Assembly: GCF_014467055.1 (NCBI RefSeq)
Contig: NZ_CP060696.1
Coordinates: 1,364,001 to 1,428,000, forward strand
Reading direction: 5' to 3'
DNA: 64,000 nucleotides
DNA from: Caproicibacterium amylolyticum
GTDB lineage: Bacteria > Bacillota > Clostridia > Oscillospirales > Acutalibacteraceae
In this document: positions 8,701 through 18,528 of the stretch, piece by piece
Position numbering within the stretch: position 1 is the first letter of the stretch
Layout: each line of letters starts with the position of its first letter
Position numbers and translations under genes: made by a program
Notes under the pieces: model-generated
What the model was told of the DNA's origin: nothing
Seen by the model: only the letters and a program-made list of their open reading frames with translations
Database searches by the model: none

Positions 8701-9393
8701 ATGGCATTGTACGCGATTGCAGATTTGCATCTTTCATTCGGTACCGATAAACCCATGGATGTTTTTCAGGGCTGGAGTGGCTATACCGACAAGTTGGAAA
8801 AAAACTGGAATGCATTGGTGAAGCCGGATGATACGGTAGTGATTGCGGGGGATATCAGCTGGGCCATGAAGCTGCAGGAAGCGGAAGCAGATTTTCGTTA
8901 TATTAATTGCCTGCCGGGGCATAAACTGATTTTAAAAGGCAACCACGATCTTTGGTGGTCTACCCGCACCAAACTGGAGCATTTTTTTGAACAAAATGAT
9001 CTTTCAACTATTTCCATAATCCATAATTCCGCAGTGCGTGTGGGAGAACAGACGGTCTGCGGCAGCCGGGGGTGGCTGTATAATGCACAAACGGCAGAAG
9101 ATAAAAAAATTGTAAATCGAGAAGTAGGACGTTTGGAAGCATCTTTGCAGGCAGGAGAAAAGCTTGGCGGAAAGCCAATTGCGTTTTTGCATTATCCTCC
9201 GGTTTATGACATAGACTGCTGCAGCGAAATTCTAGATGTACTGGAACGACATCACATTGAAGACTGCTATTTCGGGCATATTCACGGAAATCAGGCGGCG
9301 AAACGTGCAGTGCTGGGTGAATATCATGGAATACGAATGCACTTGATTGCCTGTGATTATCTGTCATTCTGCCCGCTGCTGGTTCGAAAGTAG
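8701..9393 (+). CDS. Metallophosphoesterase (predicted phosphohydrolase)
   Basis: A 230-residue calcineurin-type phosphoesterase. The metal ligands are visible in order: ADLHL (DxH) near residue 8, GDISW near 51, GNHDLWW near 80, LHYPP near 160 and GHIHG near 200, all expected for a two-metal phosphatase. It matches the COG1768-type stand-alone phosphohydrolases of Clostridia, whose substrate is not known to me. AAGGATAG lies just before ATG 8701. It follows thrC by 45 bases and may share its transcript. The tig promoter lies downstream. Confidence 0.88.
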   Translation: MALYAIADLHLSFGTDKPMDVFQGWSGYTDKLEKNWNALVKPDDTVVIAGDISWAMKLQEAEADFRYINCLPGHKLILKGNHDLWWSTRTKLEHFFEQNDLSTISIIHNSAVRVGEQTVCGSRGWLYNAQTAEDKKIVNREVGRLEASLQAGEKLGGKPIAFLHYPPVYDIDCCSEILDVLERHHIEDCYFGHIHGNQAAKRAVLGEYHGIRMHLIACDYLSFCPLLVRK

Positions 9394-9433
9394 GAAATAA
9401 TGTTAACCAATTTTAAATTATTATAAGTTCTTA

Positions 9434-9462
9434 TGGAAAATCAACTATAAGTATGTTATACT
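9434..9462 (+). promoter_or_regulatory. Promoter for tig
   Basis: TGGAAA at 9434-9439, 17-base spacer, TATACT at 9457-9462; the -35 is only a partial match. It is the likely start of the tig-clpP-clpX run. Confidence 0.55.
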
Positions 9463-9500
9463 GATTACGATAATTTGCTATTTTGCAGGAGGAAATCAAA

Positions 9501-10946
9501 ATGAGTTTAAAATCATCCAATAAGGTCGACACCAACCGCTGGCAGTTGGAAGTTGCGGTTGATGCTGCAACATTTAATAGTGCAGTAGACCATGCCTATA
9601 AAAAGCAGAAGAACCGCATCAATATTCCCGGCTTCCGCAAGGGCAAAGCTCCGCGTGCTTTCATCGAAAAGTTCTATGGCTCTGATGTCTTTTATGATGA
9701 TGCCATTAATGAAGTGTACCCCGACGCGCTGGAAGGTGCAGTTAAGGACGCAAAGCTTGATATGATTCAGGATAAAGTTGACTTTGACCTTGTTTCCGCA
9801 GATGCTAACGGCTTGGTATTTAAGGCTACAATTACAGTAAAGCCGGAAGTTTCTATTGAAAATTACAAAGGCATTAAGGCTTCCAAAAAATCTGCAGAAG
9901 TTGCAGATGAGGAACTGGATGCAGAACTGAAAAAGATACAGGACCGCAATTCACGCATGGTAACTGTTGAAGATCGTCCTGCCGCAAATGATGACATTGT
10001 TGACATTGACTTTGAAGGCTTTATGGACGGTAAAGCATTTGAGGGTGGCAAAGCTGAAAACTACACTTTGACCTTGGGTGCTGGTCAGTTCATTCCCGGC
10101 TTTGAAGAGCAGATCGTTGGCAAAAACAGCGGCAATGAATTTGACGTAAATGTTACATTCCCGGAAGACTACCAGGCAGAAGACCTGAAAGGTAAGCCAG
10201 CTGTTTTCAAAGTGAAGCTTCATGAAATCAAGATGAAGGAACTGCCGGAACTGGATGATGACTTTGCAAAAGATGTCAGCGACTTTGATACACTTGATGA
10301 GTACAAAGCAGACATGAAGAAGCATCTGGGCGAACAAAAGGCAGAGGCTGTGCAGGATGATGTTGACAACCAGTTGATTGATGCACTGGTTGAGGCACTG
10401 CAGGGCGAGATTCCGCAGGCTATGTATGAAAACAAGGTCAATGATGATATTCGTGACTTTAGCTATCGCCTGCAAAATCAGGGCCTGGACATTCAGTCCT
10501 ACATGAAGTACACCGGCATGGACGCTGCAAAACTGCGTGATGCATTTATGCCGCAGGCAGAGCGCCAGGTAAAGATTCGCCTTGCACTTGAAAAAATTGC
10601 AGAGCTGGAAAAACTGGCGGTTTCTGATGAGGACATTGAGAACGAATACAAGAAGATGGCTGAAAATTATCAGATGGAAGCTGATAAGGTTAAGGCTGTC
10701 GTTAACAAAGAAGATTTGGCAAAGGACATTGCTGTTGAAAAGGCTATTGAATTTGTGCGCAGCAACGCAGAAGTAACTGATGCTGCACCGGAAACAACCG
10801 CTGAAGACAGCAAGGAAGCAGAGACAACAGAAAAAAAAGAGGCCAAGAAACCCGCAGCTAAAAAGGTCGCGGCAAAGAAAACTACAGCTAAAAAAGCAGC
10901 CACAAAGTCTGCTGAGAAAGCTGTAAAAGAAGATTCTGCTGAATAA
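9501..10946 (+). CDS. tig: Trigger factor, with a Lys/Ala-rich C-terminal extension
   Basis: 481 residues from ATG 9501, which has AGGAGG 8 bases upstream. The N-terminal ribosome-binding domain contains the trigger-factor signature [16 protein letters not shown]. The FKBP-type peptidyl-prolyl isomerase domain (about 150-240) includes [13 protein letters not shown], and a long helical C-terminal chaperone domain follows. It helps nascent chains fold at the ribosome exit. After about residue 430 the protein continues with an unusual acidic then Lys/Ala-rich tail containing repeated AKK(x)A units (10790-10946), which typical trigger factors lack. The gene order tig-clpP-clpX is conserved across bacteria. 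Confidence 0.97.
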   Translation: MSLKSSNKVDTNRWQLEVAVDAATFNSAVDHAYKKQKNRINIPGFRKGKAPRAFIEKFYGSDVFYDDAINEVYPDALEGAVKDAKLDMIQDKVDFDLVSADANGLVFKATITVKPEVSIENYKGIKASKKSAEVADEELDAELKKIQDRNSRMVTVEDRPAANDDIVDIDFEGFMDGKAFEGGKAENYTLTLGAGQFIPGFEEQIVGKNSGNEFDVNVTFPEDYQAEDLKGKPAVFKVKLHEIKMKELPELDDDFAKDVSDFDTLDEYKADMKKHLGEQKAEAVQDDVDNQLIDALVEALQGEIPQAMYENKVNDDIRDFSYRLQNQGLDIQSYMKYTGMDAAKLRDAFMPQAERQVKIRLALEKIAELEKLAVSDEDIENEYKKMAENYQMEADKVKAVVNKEDLAKDIAVEKAIEFVRSNAEVTDAAPETTAEDSKEAETTEKKEAKKPAAKKVAAKKTTAKKAATKSAEKAVKEDSAE

Positions 10947-11002
10947 TATCTGTTTCCCTAACCCATAATGCCTTTTGCATGCAGTTGAACTGGAGGTTCA
11001 TA

Positions 11003-11590
11003 ATGAGCAATTTGGTACCATATGTTATTGAACAGACAAATAGAGGCGAGCGTCAGTACGACATTTTTTCCCGTTTGCTGAATGACCGGATTATTATGTT
11101 GAATGAAGAAGTAACAGACGTTACAGCAAATCTGGTTGTTGCGCAGCTTCTCTTTTTGGAGGGACAGGATCCTGCAAAGGATATTAACCTTTACATTAAC
11201 AGTCCGGGCGGCTCTGTAACAGCAGGCATGGCAATTTATGATACCATGAAATATATCAAATGCGATGTTTCAACCATCTGCATGGGGTTGGCAGCAAGCA
11301 TGGGCTCTTTCCTGCTGGCTGCAGGTACAAAAGGCAAACGTTATTCTCTGCCGCATACGGATATTTTGATTCATCAGCCGAGCGGCGGTGTACCACAGTC
11401 GCAGGTGACTGACATCATGATTCATGCAAATTATCTGTCCGGTAAGAAAAAATTACTGAATCAGCTTCTGGCAGAAAGCACTGGACAGTCGATTGAAGTT
11501 ATTGAGCGAGATACAGACCGTGACAATTTTATGACTCCTGAGGAAGCTTGCGCTTACGGTTTGATTGACAAAGTTATTACTCATAGATAA
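11003..11590 (+). CDS. clpP: ATP-dependent Clp protease proteolytic subunit
   Basis: 195 residues, the usual ClpP length. The catalytic triad can be read directly: Ser99 in GLAASMGS, His124 in [10 protein letters not shown], and Asp172 in [10 protein letters not shown]. ClpP forms a tetradecameric chamber fed by ClpX, encoded immediately downstream. ATG 11003 is chosen because TGGAGG lies a few bases upstream and [11 protein letters not shown] is the normal N-terminus. The frame is open from 10979 but has no ribosome site there. The gap to clpX is 12 bases. Confidence 0.98.
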   Translation: MSNLVPYVIEQTNRGERQYDIFSRLLNDRIIMLNEEVTDVTANLVVAQLLFLEGQDPAKDINLYINSPGGSVTAGMAIYDTMKYIKCDVSTICMGLAASMGSFLLAAGTKGKRYSLPHTDILIHQPSGGVPQSQVTDIMIHANYLSGKKKLLNQLLAESTGQSIEVIERDTDRDNFMTPEEACAYGLIDKVITHR

Positions 11591-11602
11591 GCAGGTGATT
11601 GC

Positions 11603-12925
11603 ATGTCCAACAATGGTGACATTACAGAGCGGGAGATTTGCTGCTCTTTTTGCGGCAAACCGCAAAGTGAAGTACGCAGGCTGATTGCTGGCCCTGGCGT
11701 ATATATCTGCGACTCTTGTGTTGAGCTTTGCAAATCAATTTTGAATGATGAAATGAATCTTTCTTCACATCATTCAGATTATTCTCAGGAAGCCGCGGCA
11801 GAACTGCCAAAGCCGCATGAAATCAAAAAGCGGCTGGATGAATATGTAATTGGTCAGGATGAAGCGAAGGTCGCTTTGTCGGTTGCTGTATATAATCATT
11901 ACAAACGTATTTTTTACGGAGAAGATGATCATGTTACAGTTTCTAAAAGTAACGTTCTTTTGCTGGGACCAACCGGCGTTGGCAAAACACTTTTAGCGCA
12001 AACGCTTGCGCGTATTTTGGATGTCCCTTTTGCAATCGCCGATGCAACTACACTGACAGAAGCAGGATACGTTGGTGAAGACGTGGAGAACATCCTTCTA
12101 CGGCTGATTCAGGCTGCTGATTATGATATTGAGCGCGCACAACGCGGTATTATCTATATTGATGAAATTGATAAGATTGCCCGTAAATCGGAAAATCCGT
12201 CAATTACCCGCGATGTAAGCGGCGAAGGCGTGCAGCAGGCCCTTTTAAAGATTCTGGAAGGTACAGTTTCTAATGTTCCTCCACAGGGTGGGCGCAAACA
12301 TCCGCAGCAGGAGTTTTTGCAGATTGACACTAGAAATATCTTGTTCATTTGCGGCGGTGCATTTGACGGCCTTGAAAAAGTTGTGCAGGATAGGAATCTT
12401 TCTACTTCGCTTGGCTTTGGCGGCGAAGTGCACAGCAAAGCGGAGCTGGATACGATGAACTGGATGTCAGAGGTTGGTCCACATGACTTGGTCAAATTTG
12501 GCATGATTCCAGAACTGGTTGGCCGTTTACCGGTGATTACTTCTTTGAGTGGGCTGGACGAAAATGCACTGGTTCGTATTCTTACAGAACCTAAAAACAG
12601 TCTGGTCAGCCAGTATAAGCGTCTGTTCCAGCTGGATAAGGTAAATCTTGAATTTGCGGATGATGCTTTGCGTGCCATTGCCCATAAGACCATTGAGCGA
12701 CATACAGGCGCACGTGGCCTTCGTTCAGTCATGGAAGATTTGCTAACGAAACTCATGTATGATGTTCCTTCTGACTATACAGTTGAGAAAGTGATGATTA
12801 CAGCAGATACGGTTGTAAACAGTGTACCGCCGGAATTGGTTTATAATCCCGATCGTCAGCCTGTAAAAATCAAAATGGCACTTCCGGAACCTCAAAAACG
12901 TAAGGGCCGCCGGGACACTGCATAA
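11603..12925 (+). CDS. clpX: ATP-dependent Clp protease ATP-binding subunit ClpX
   Basis: 440 residues. The N-terminal zinc-binding domain (four Cys in CSFCGKP and CDSCVELC) recognises substrates. The AAA+ domain has Walker [11 protein letters not shown], Walker [12 protein letters not shown], the pore loop GYVGEDV and sensor-type residues in the HTGARGLRS segment. It unfolds proteins and threads them into ClpP. It follows clpP by 12 bases. A hairpin with a T run lies between clpX and lon and probably reduces read-through. Confidence 0.98.
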   Translation: MSNNGDITEREICCSFCGKPQSEVRRLIAGPGVYICDSCVELCKSILNDEMNLSSHHSDYSQEAAAELPKPHEIKKRLDEYVIGQDEAKVALSVAVYNHYKRIFYGEDDHVTVSKSNVLLLGPTGVGKTLLAQTLARILDVPFAIADATTLTEAGYVGEDVENILLRLIQAADYDIERAQRGIIYIDEIDKIARKSENPSITRDVSGEGVQQALLKILEGTVSNVPPQGGRKHPQQEFLQIDTRNILFICGGAFDGLEKVVQDRNLSTSLGFGGEVHSKAELDTMNWMSEVGPHDLVKFGMIPELVGRLPVITSLSGLDENALVRILTEPKNSLVSQYKRLFQLDKVNLEFADDALRAIAHKTIERHTGARGLRSVMEDLLTKLMYDVPSDYTVEKVMITADTVVNSVPPELVYNPDRQPVKIKMALPEPQKRKGRRDTA

Positions 12926-12942
12926 TGATTTTATAACTTTGG

Positions 12943-12991
12943 GGCTGTTGCGCGTGGTAACGTAGTCGTTATTACCTGCAGCAGCCTTTTT
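12943..12991 (+). terminator. Terminator or attenuator between clpX and lon
   Basis: GGCTGTTGC (12943-12951) pairs with GCAGCAGCC (12978-12986), with a second smaller hairpin inside, followed by TTTTT. The lon ribosome site starts 5 bases later, so partial read-through may feed lon. Confidence 0.7.
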
Positions 12992-13008
12992 CGATAAGGA
13001 GACAAATG

Positions 13009-15381
13009 ATGGAAATTGAGAAAGTCTACCCGATACACCCGGAGGATGAACCGCTGCAGGTGCTGCCAACTCTGATTCTGCGCGGTCTGGTGATTTTCCC
13101 AGGCATGATGCTGCAGTTTGATGTTGGCCGCAAAAAATCAGTTTTGGCGCTTGGAAAGTCCATGGAAGAAAACCAGCTGATTTTTCTGGTTGCACAAAGG
13201 GATTTGACAGAAGAAGACCCGAGTGCAGAGGATCTTTACACGATGGGTGTGGTTGCGCGTATTCGTCAGGTTGTGCGCCGCACGGATGATGGCATTCGTT
13301 TGTTTGCAGAGGGATTGTATCGAGCTAAAATTTGCACGATTAAAGAAGAAAAACCTTTTGTTCTAGCAGAAGTAGAAAAAATAGAGCCAAAGAAACGACA
13401 GCCTACTCCAAATACGGAAGCTTTGATTCGCTATACACAGTCGTTATTTGACAACTATATTCAGAATTACACCCATGTACCGCCGGATATTGTACTCGGA
13501 GTGGTCCAACAGAAGGACTGCGGTGAACTGGCAGATTACATTGCCATGAACATTTCACTTGATTTCGATAAAAAGCAGGAGATTCTGGAAGAATTGCATC
13601 CTTACAGACGTCTGCAGCGACTGAGTGTGATGCTGAAAGCAGAACTGGAAATTTTGTCGATTGAGGCGAGAATTTCAGAAAAAGCGAAAGATCAGATTGA
13701 CGAAAATCAACGGGACTATTATTTGCGCGAGCAAATGAAAGCGATTGCGGATGAACTGGGCGAAGATGATAATCCACTGGAGGAAGCAGACCAGCTGCGT
13801 GAGAGGATTGAAAAATCCGGGATGCCGCAGGAGCAGCAGGAAAAGCTGCTCAAAGAATGTGACCGATTGGCCAAAATGCCGGATGGTTCACATGAGTCCA
13901 GCGTGATAACGACTTATGTTGAAACCTGTCTGTCATTGCCGTGGGGCAAATCTTCTAAAGACCGAATCGATTTGCAGAAAGCACGCCGCATTCTTGACCG
14001 CGACCACTATGGTTTGAATAAAGTAAAAGATAGAATTGTAGAATCATTGGCTGTTAAAAAGTTAAATCCAGATATCAAAGGTCAGATACTTTGCCTAGTA
14101 GGACCGCCTGGTGTTGGCAAGACCAGTATTGCACATTCTGTTGCAGAAGCACTTGGCAGAAAATATGTGCGTGTAAGTTTGGGTGGTGTGCGGGACGAAT
14201 CCGACATTCGAGGTCACCGCAGAACGTATATTGGTGCAATGCCCGGCCGGATTATTAATGCAATTAAGCAGGCGGGAACAAACAATCCGGTGATTTTGCT
14301 GGACGAAATTGATAAGTTGGGCAACGATTACCGCGGCGACCCATCCTCCGCACTTCTGGAGGTACTGGACAGCGCACAGAACAACACCTTTGTTGATCAT
14401 TACATTGATATGCCATTTGATTTGAGCAAGGTGTTCTTTATTACAACGGCAAATGACGCCAATAATATTCCTGATCCGTTGTATGACCGTATGGATGTAA
14501 TTACGCTTGGCAGTTATACGCACGAAGAAAAGTTCAATATTGCAACGAAATATCTAATTCCAAAACAGTTGAAAAACAGCGGAATTTCTACTAAAAACCT
14601 GCGCATTTCAGCGACCTGTACGCGGGAGATTATCGATGGCTATACTAGAGAAGCGGGCGTGCGCAGTCTGGAACGGCAGATTTCCACAATATGCCGTAAA
14701 AGTGCTGTGCAGATTGTAAAGGAACCGGAAACTGTTATTCGTGTTACTCCAAAAAATTTGGAAGAGTATCTTGGACCACGTAAATTCCGAAATGAATCAC
14801 AAAACAAGAAAGATATGATTGGTCTTGTAAACGGTCTTGCATGGACCAGTGTTGGCGGTGAGATGCTTCCGATTGAGGTTGCAGTTATGGATGGCACTGG
14901 GAAGATCGAGCTTACTGGTTCGCTGGGAGATGTCATGAAAGAATCCGCACGCACAGCAATCAGCTGTATTCGTACCCGTGCGGACAAACTTGGGATTTCG
15001 AAGGACTTTTACAGCAAGTATGATATCCACATTCATGCGCCGGAAGGTGCAGTGCCGAAAGACGGCCCAAGTGCCGGTGCGGCGATGGCTACAGCAATTA
15101 CGAGTGCTTTGACCAATATTCCGATTCGCCACGATGTTGCAATGACTGGTGAAATTACCTTGCTGGGAAGGATTCTGCCTATCGGCGGTCTGCGGGAAAA
15201 AACAATGGCGGCTTACCGTGCAGGCATTAAAACTGTGCTGATTCCTTCAGAAAATGTTTGCGACCTTGCCGAAGTGGACAGTGTTGTGAAGGACTCTGTT
15301 GAATTCCTGCCAATGGAAAAAATTGATCAGGTGTTGGATGCGGCTTTAACCAAAAAACCAGAAAAAGTGGTACAATCGTGA
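13009..15381 (+). CDS. lon: ATP-dependent protease La (Lon)
   Basis: About 790 residues with all three Lon parts: the N-terminal LAN substrate-binding domain (LPTLILRGLVIFPGMMLQFDV), the AAA+ domain with Walker A GPPGVGKTS and Walker B ILLDEIDKLG, and the C-terminal protease domain with the Ser-Lys dyad (Ser in PKDGPSAG, Lys in GGLREKTMAA). It degrades damaged and regulatory proteins. Two ATG codons are adjacent (13006 and 13009); the second has better spacing (7 bases) from AAGGAG. The engB gene starts 9 bases after the stop, as in Bacillus lon-ysxC. Confidence 0.97.
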   Translation: MEIEKVYPIHPEDEPLQVLPTLILRGLVIFPGMMLQFDVGRKKSVLALGKSMEENQLIFLVAQRDLTEEDPSAEDLYTMGVVARIRQVVRRTDDGIRLFAEGLYRAKICTIKEEKPFVLAEVEKIEPKKRQPTPNTEALIRYTQSLFDNYIQNYTHVPPDIVLGVVQQKDCGELADYIAMNISLDFDKKQEILEELHPYRRLQRLSVMLKAELEILSIEARISEKAKDQIDENQRDYYLREQMKAIADELGEDDNPLEEADQLRERIEKSGMPQEQQEKLLKECDRLAKMPDGSHESSVITTYVETCLSLPWGKSSKDRIDLQKARRILDRDHYGLNKVKDRIVESLAVKKLNPDIKGQILCLVGPPGVGKTSIAHSVAEALGRKYVRVSLGGVRDESDIRGHRRTYIGAMPGRIINAIKQAGTNNPVILLDEIDKLGNDYRGDPSSALLEVLDSAQNNTFVDHYIDMPFDLSKVFFITTANDANNIPDPLYDRMDVITLGSYTHEEKFNIATKYLIPKQLKNSGISTKNLRISATCTREIIDGYTREAGVRSLERQISTICRKSAVQIVKEPETVIRVTPKNLEEYLGPRKFRNESQNKKDMIGLVNGLAWTSVGGEMLPIEVAVMDGTGKIELTGSLGDVMKESARTAISCIRTRADKLGISKDFYSKYDIHIHAPEGAVPKDGPSAGAAMATAITSALTNIPIRHDVAMTGEITLLGRILPIGGLREKTMAAYRAGIKTVLIPSENVCDLAEVDSVVKDSVEFLPMEKIDQVLDAALTKKPEKVVQS

Positions 15382-15390
15382 GGAATGGGA

Positions 15391-15984
15391 ATGAAAATAG
15401 AGTCTGCCAAATTTGAAATGTCTGCCGGTAAAAGTGAGCAGCTGCCGGTTCCCGATTTACCGGAAATCGTTTTTTCCGGTAAATCAAATGTAGGAAAGTC
15501 TTCTTTAATCAATAAACTGCTCAATCGAAAAGCATTGGCACGGGTTAGTTCCCAACCGGGCAAAACCGCCACAATCAATTTTTATCGGCTTGATTCCTGC
15601 CGTTTAGTGGATTTGCCGGGCTATGGATATGCGAAGGTTTCCCGCGCTGAAAAGCTGCGCTGGGCAGAATTGGTGGATGGTTATTTCAATGCTGAAAGGC
15701 CGGTAGCACTGATTGTGCAGATTATTGACATTCGCCATGACCCAACGGAAGATGACGAGCAGATGATTAATTTCCTGCTGGACAGCGGCTTTCCGTTCCT
15801 TGTGGCCGCAACTAAAAGTGACAAGCTGAATGTAACGCAGAGAAAGGATCGTATGGCGGCGCTGACTGAAATGTTTTCCGGAACAAATGCAGAACTGGTT
15901 CCTTTTTCGGCTTTGAAGGGTGAAGGTGTGGAATTGCTCCGTAGCCGAATTGATGCATCATGCGAAGATACTGTAAATGATTGA
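15391..15984 (+). CDS. engB: Ribosome biogenesis GTP-binding protein EngB/YsxC
   Basis: A 197-residue TRAFAC GTPase with G1 FSGKSNVGKSSLINKL, G2 in PGKTATINFY, G3 DLPGYGYAKVS and G4 ATKSDKL. The protein is needed for assembly of the large ribosomal subunit in Bacillus. ATG 15391 is preferred over 15385, because TGAGGA (which contains the lon stop codon) is 6 bases before it. It is directly downstream of lon, a conserved pair in Firmicutes. Length and motifs are normal. Confidence 0.96.
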   Translation: MKIESAKFEMSAGKSEQLPVPDLPEIVFSGKSNVGKSSLINKLLNRKALARVSSQPGKTATINFYRLDSCRLVDLPGYGYAKVSRAEKLRWAELVDGYFNAERPVALIVQIIDIRHDPTEDDEQMINFLLDSGFPFLVAATKSDKLNVTQRKDRMAALTEMFSGTNAELVPFSALKGEGVELLRSRIDASCEDTVND

Positions 15985-16002
15985 TTGAAAGGAAAATGAA
16001 TA

Positions 16003-17298
16003 ATGCTTAATGACAACCTGCAAATCAATGCGGCCGGGCATTTGGCCATTGGCGGTGCAGATACCATTGCACTGGCGGAAGAATTCGGGACCCCCCTGTA
16101 TGTGATGGATGAAGACAAAATCCGTCAGGTATGCCGTATGTATAAAAGCTCAATTGAAACATGCTACGGTGGCAACGGTTTGCCACTGTTTGCGAGCAAA
16201 GCATTTTGCTGTAAAGAAATCTGCCGCATCATGAACGAAGAAGGTATGGGATTAGACGTTGTTTCCGGGGGTGAACTATACACAGCAATGCAAGCTGGAT
16301 TTCCAGCCAAGCGGATTCAATTTCACGGTAACAACAAAACGCAGGATGAAATTTCTTATGCACTTTCCTGCGGAATCGGTCATTTTGTTGTGGACAACCT
16401 TTCTGAGCTTGAACTGCTGGACGAGACAGCCGGGGAAAAGCACTGCCATGTGGATATCCTTTTGCGGATTAAACCAGGCATTGATGCACATACACATCAG
16501 TTTATCCGTACGGGCCAAATTGATTCTAAATTTGGCTTTGCATTGGAAACAGGAGAAGCAATGGATGCGGCGAAAGCGGCTATTCATGCAAAAAATTTAA
16601 CTCTGACAGGTGTACACTGCCATATTGGTTCCCAGATTTTTGAAATTCAGCCTTTTGAGTTGGCCGCAAAGGTTATGCTGGGCTTTATTCGTGATGTGCG
16701 TGCTGAAACTGGAGTGGAACTGCAGGAACTGAATCTAGGAGGCGGTTTCGGTATTAAATATGTCGAAAATGACCAGCCGGTTCCGTATGACCGCTATATG
16801 GAGTTGGTTTCTAATGCAGTTCATATGTGCTGCAACGAATATGACTTGACTGCACCTAAAATTTACATTGAACCGGGCCGTTCGATTGTTGGAGAGGCTG
16901 GGCTGACACTTTACAAGATTGGTTCTGTAAAGCAGATACCCAATATTCGCACATATGTGTCCATTGACGGTGGTATGACTGACAATCCGCGCTACATTCT
17001 TTATCAATCCCAATATGAAGCTGTCGTGGCGAACAAAGCCAATGAATCGGCAGATTTTGAGGTGACGATTGCCGGACGTTGCTGCGAATCCGGTGACTTG
17101 ATTCAGGAGGGCGCAAAAATTCAGCGCTGCATTCCGGGAGATATTCTTGCGGTCCTTTCCACAGGTGCCTATAATTATTCTATGGCTTCAAATTACAATC
17201 GCGTACCGCGCCCAGCAGTCGTGTTTGTTAAGGATGGTGCGCCACGCCTGGCAGTTCGCAGGGAATCATATGAGGACCTTATCCGTAATGATATTTGA
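16003..17298 (+). CDS. lysA: Diaminopimelate decarboxylase
   Basis: A 431-residue fold-III PLP enzyme that makes lysine from meso-diaminopimelate, the last lysine step. The PLP lysine is in LFASKAFCC (Lys66). Further signatures are GVHCHIGSQI, the glycine-rich phosphate-binding ELNLGGGFGIKY, EPGRSIVGEAG, and the C-terminal CCESGDLI substrate box. The other lysine genes in this window (asd, dapA, dapB) are 16 kb away under a riboswitch; no riboswitch is visible here. AAAGGAAAA precedes the ATG, and a strong terminator follows. Confidence 0.97.
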   Translation: MLNDNLQINAAGHLAIGGADTIALAEEFGTPLYVMDEDKIRQVCRMYKSSIETCYGGNGLPLFASKAFCCKEICRIMNEEGMGLDVVSGGELYTAMQAGFPAKRIQFHGNNKTQDEISYALSCGIGHFVVDNLSELELLDETAGEKHCHVDILLRIKPGIDAHTHQFIRTGQIDSKFGFALETGEAMDAAKAAIHAKNLTLTGVHCHIGSQIFEIQPFELAAKVMLGFIRDVRAETGVELQELNLGGGFGIKYVENDQPVPYDRYMELVSNAVHMCCNEYDLTAPKIYIEPGRSIVGEAGLTLYKIGSVKQIPNIRTYVSIDGGMTDNPRYILYQSQYEAVVANKANESADFEVTIAGRCCESGDLIQEGAKIQRCIPGDILAVLSTGAYNYSMASNYNRVPRPAVVFVKDGAPRLAVRRESYEDLIRNDI

Positions 17299-17326
17299 CC
17301 ATTTTGTTAAATTTAGCGTAGAAAAG

Positions 17327-17365
17327 AAAAGGGCAGTCACATGCCCTTTACTTTTTTGCTTTTTT
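17327..17365 (+). terminator. Intrinsic terminator of lysA
   Basis: AAAAGGGCA (17327-17335) pairs with TGCCCTTTA (17342-17350), followed by two T runs. Confidence 0.85.
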
Positions 17366-17415
17366 AGAGTAAAATCTTAAAAGATAATGTTTTAAGCATT
17401 TCTTAGGAGTGATTG

Positions 17416-17742
17416 ATGTTGAATTCAAAAATCAAAGATGAAAGCGTGGACTTCCTATTTAAAGCGGTCCTCTCTTTGAAAACACCAGAAGACTGTTATG
17501 CTTTCTTCGAGGATTTGTGTACTGTACCGGAGATTAAGGCGATGTCACAACGGCTGTTGGTTGCACATATGCTGAGCACAAAGCAGAATTATCAGCATAT
17601 TGTCCATGTAACCCATGCGTCAACTGCAACGATTAGCCGCGTGAACCGTTCCTTGAACTATGGTTGTGATGGCTACAAACTTGTATTTGACAGGATGGAT
17701 CCGGATTCTCCGGTTGCTACAGAGGAGAAAAAAAATTCATGA
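17416..17742 (+). CDS. YerC/YecD family TrpR-like regulator
   Basis: A protein of about 108 residues with the TrpR-like helical fold of the YerC/YecD family (TIGR02531): LKTPEDCYAFFEDLCTVPEI, then a helix-turn-helix around HASTATISRVNRSLNYG. TrpR relatives bind DNA as dimers, but the targets of YerC proteins are not established. ATG 17416 is selected because AGGAG is 6 bases upstream; a TTG three bases earlier is also possible. Its stop overlaps the start of the methyltransferase gene (ATGA), so the two are co-translated. Confidence 0.88.
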   Translation: MLNSKIKDESVDFLFKAVLSLKTPEDCYAFFEDLCTVPEIKAMSQRLLVAHMLSTKQNYQHIVHVTHASTATISRVNRSLNYGCDGYKLVFDRMDPDSPVATEEKKNS

Positions 17743-18485
17743 GCTATTCCACTTTCGCACAGTACTATGATGCGCTGACGCGAAACGTTGGTTATAAAGA
17801 GCGCGCAGATTACCTGTGCGCTCTTTTAAAGCATTATGGGCATGAACCCGGCATTACACTTGATTTAGCCTGTGGCACCGGTAGCCTGACACTGGAGCTG
17901 AAACAACGTGGCTTTGATATCTACGGAATAGACAGCAGTGCAGATATGCTGATGCAGGCACAGGAAAAAACAAGAGCTGCGGGGGAGAATATTTTATTTC
18001 TCTGTCAGCAGATGCAGTCTATTGACTTATATGGTACAGTAGATACAGTACTTTGTACGCTGGACAGCCTCAATCATTTACCAACAGAAAAAGATGTGCT
18101 GCAAACTTTTCAGCGGATATCGCTTTTCCTTGCCCCGGGAGGGCTGTTTATTTTTGATATGAATACGCCGTATAAACATCGGCGGGTACTTGGAAACCAT
18201 ATTTATATTTATGATACAGAAAATGTGTACTGCGTTTGGCAGAACCGCTACGAAAACGTTGGCTGTCGGGTTGGTATCACGTTGGATTTTTTTGAGCGCA
18301 AAGGTGAGGCTTACACACGAAAAAGTGAACAGTTTTTTGAACGTGCCTATGAAGAAGCCCACATAGTGGAACTCCTTGAAAAAGCAGGCCTGGAAAGGCT
18401 GAATGCATTTACAGAAATGACGTTTGAATCGCCGGAAGAACAAACCGAAAGAATTGTGTACGTTGCACGTAAACCCAAGCAGTAA
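17739..18485 (+). CDS. Class I SAM-dependent methyltransferase
   Basis: A 248-residue Rossmann-type methyltransferase. The SAM-binding motif I is LDLACGTGSLTLEL, an acidic strand-2 end is GIDSSADML, and post-motif LAPGGLFIFDMNTP marks motif III. It resembles small-molecule or tRNA methyltransferases seen near YerC genes in Clostridia; the substrate cannot be told. It overlaps the TrpR-like gene by four bases and ends 43 bases before hslO. Confidence 0.88.
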   Translation: MSYSTFAQYYDALTRNVGYKERADYLCALLKHYGHEPGITLDLACGTGSLTLELKQRGFDIYGIDSSADMLMQAQEKTRAAGENILFLCQQMQSIDLYGTVDTVLCTLDSLNHLPTEKDVLQTFQRISLFLAPGGLFIFDMNTPYKHRRVLGNHIYIYDTENVYCVWQNRYENVGCRVGITLDFFERKGEAYTRKSEQFFERAYEEAHIVELLEKAGLERLNAFTEMTFESPEEQTERIVYVARKPKQ

Positions 18486-18528
18486 CTCATTATGCTGCAA
18501 TCTAATTTGAAAAGGAATTTTAAATACT

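Noticed and set aside
12154..12756. Minus-strand 200-codon frame opposite clpX
   Set aside because: Antisense of a conserved gene; composition is typical of a complement-strand shadow.
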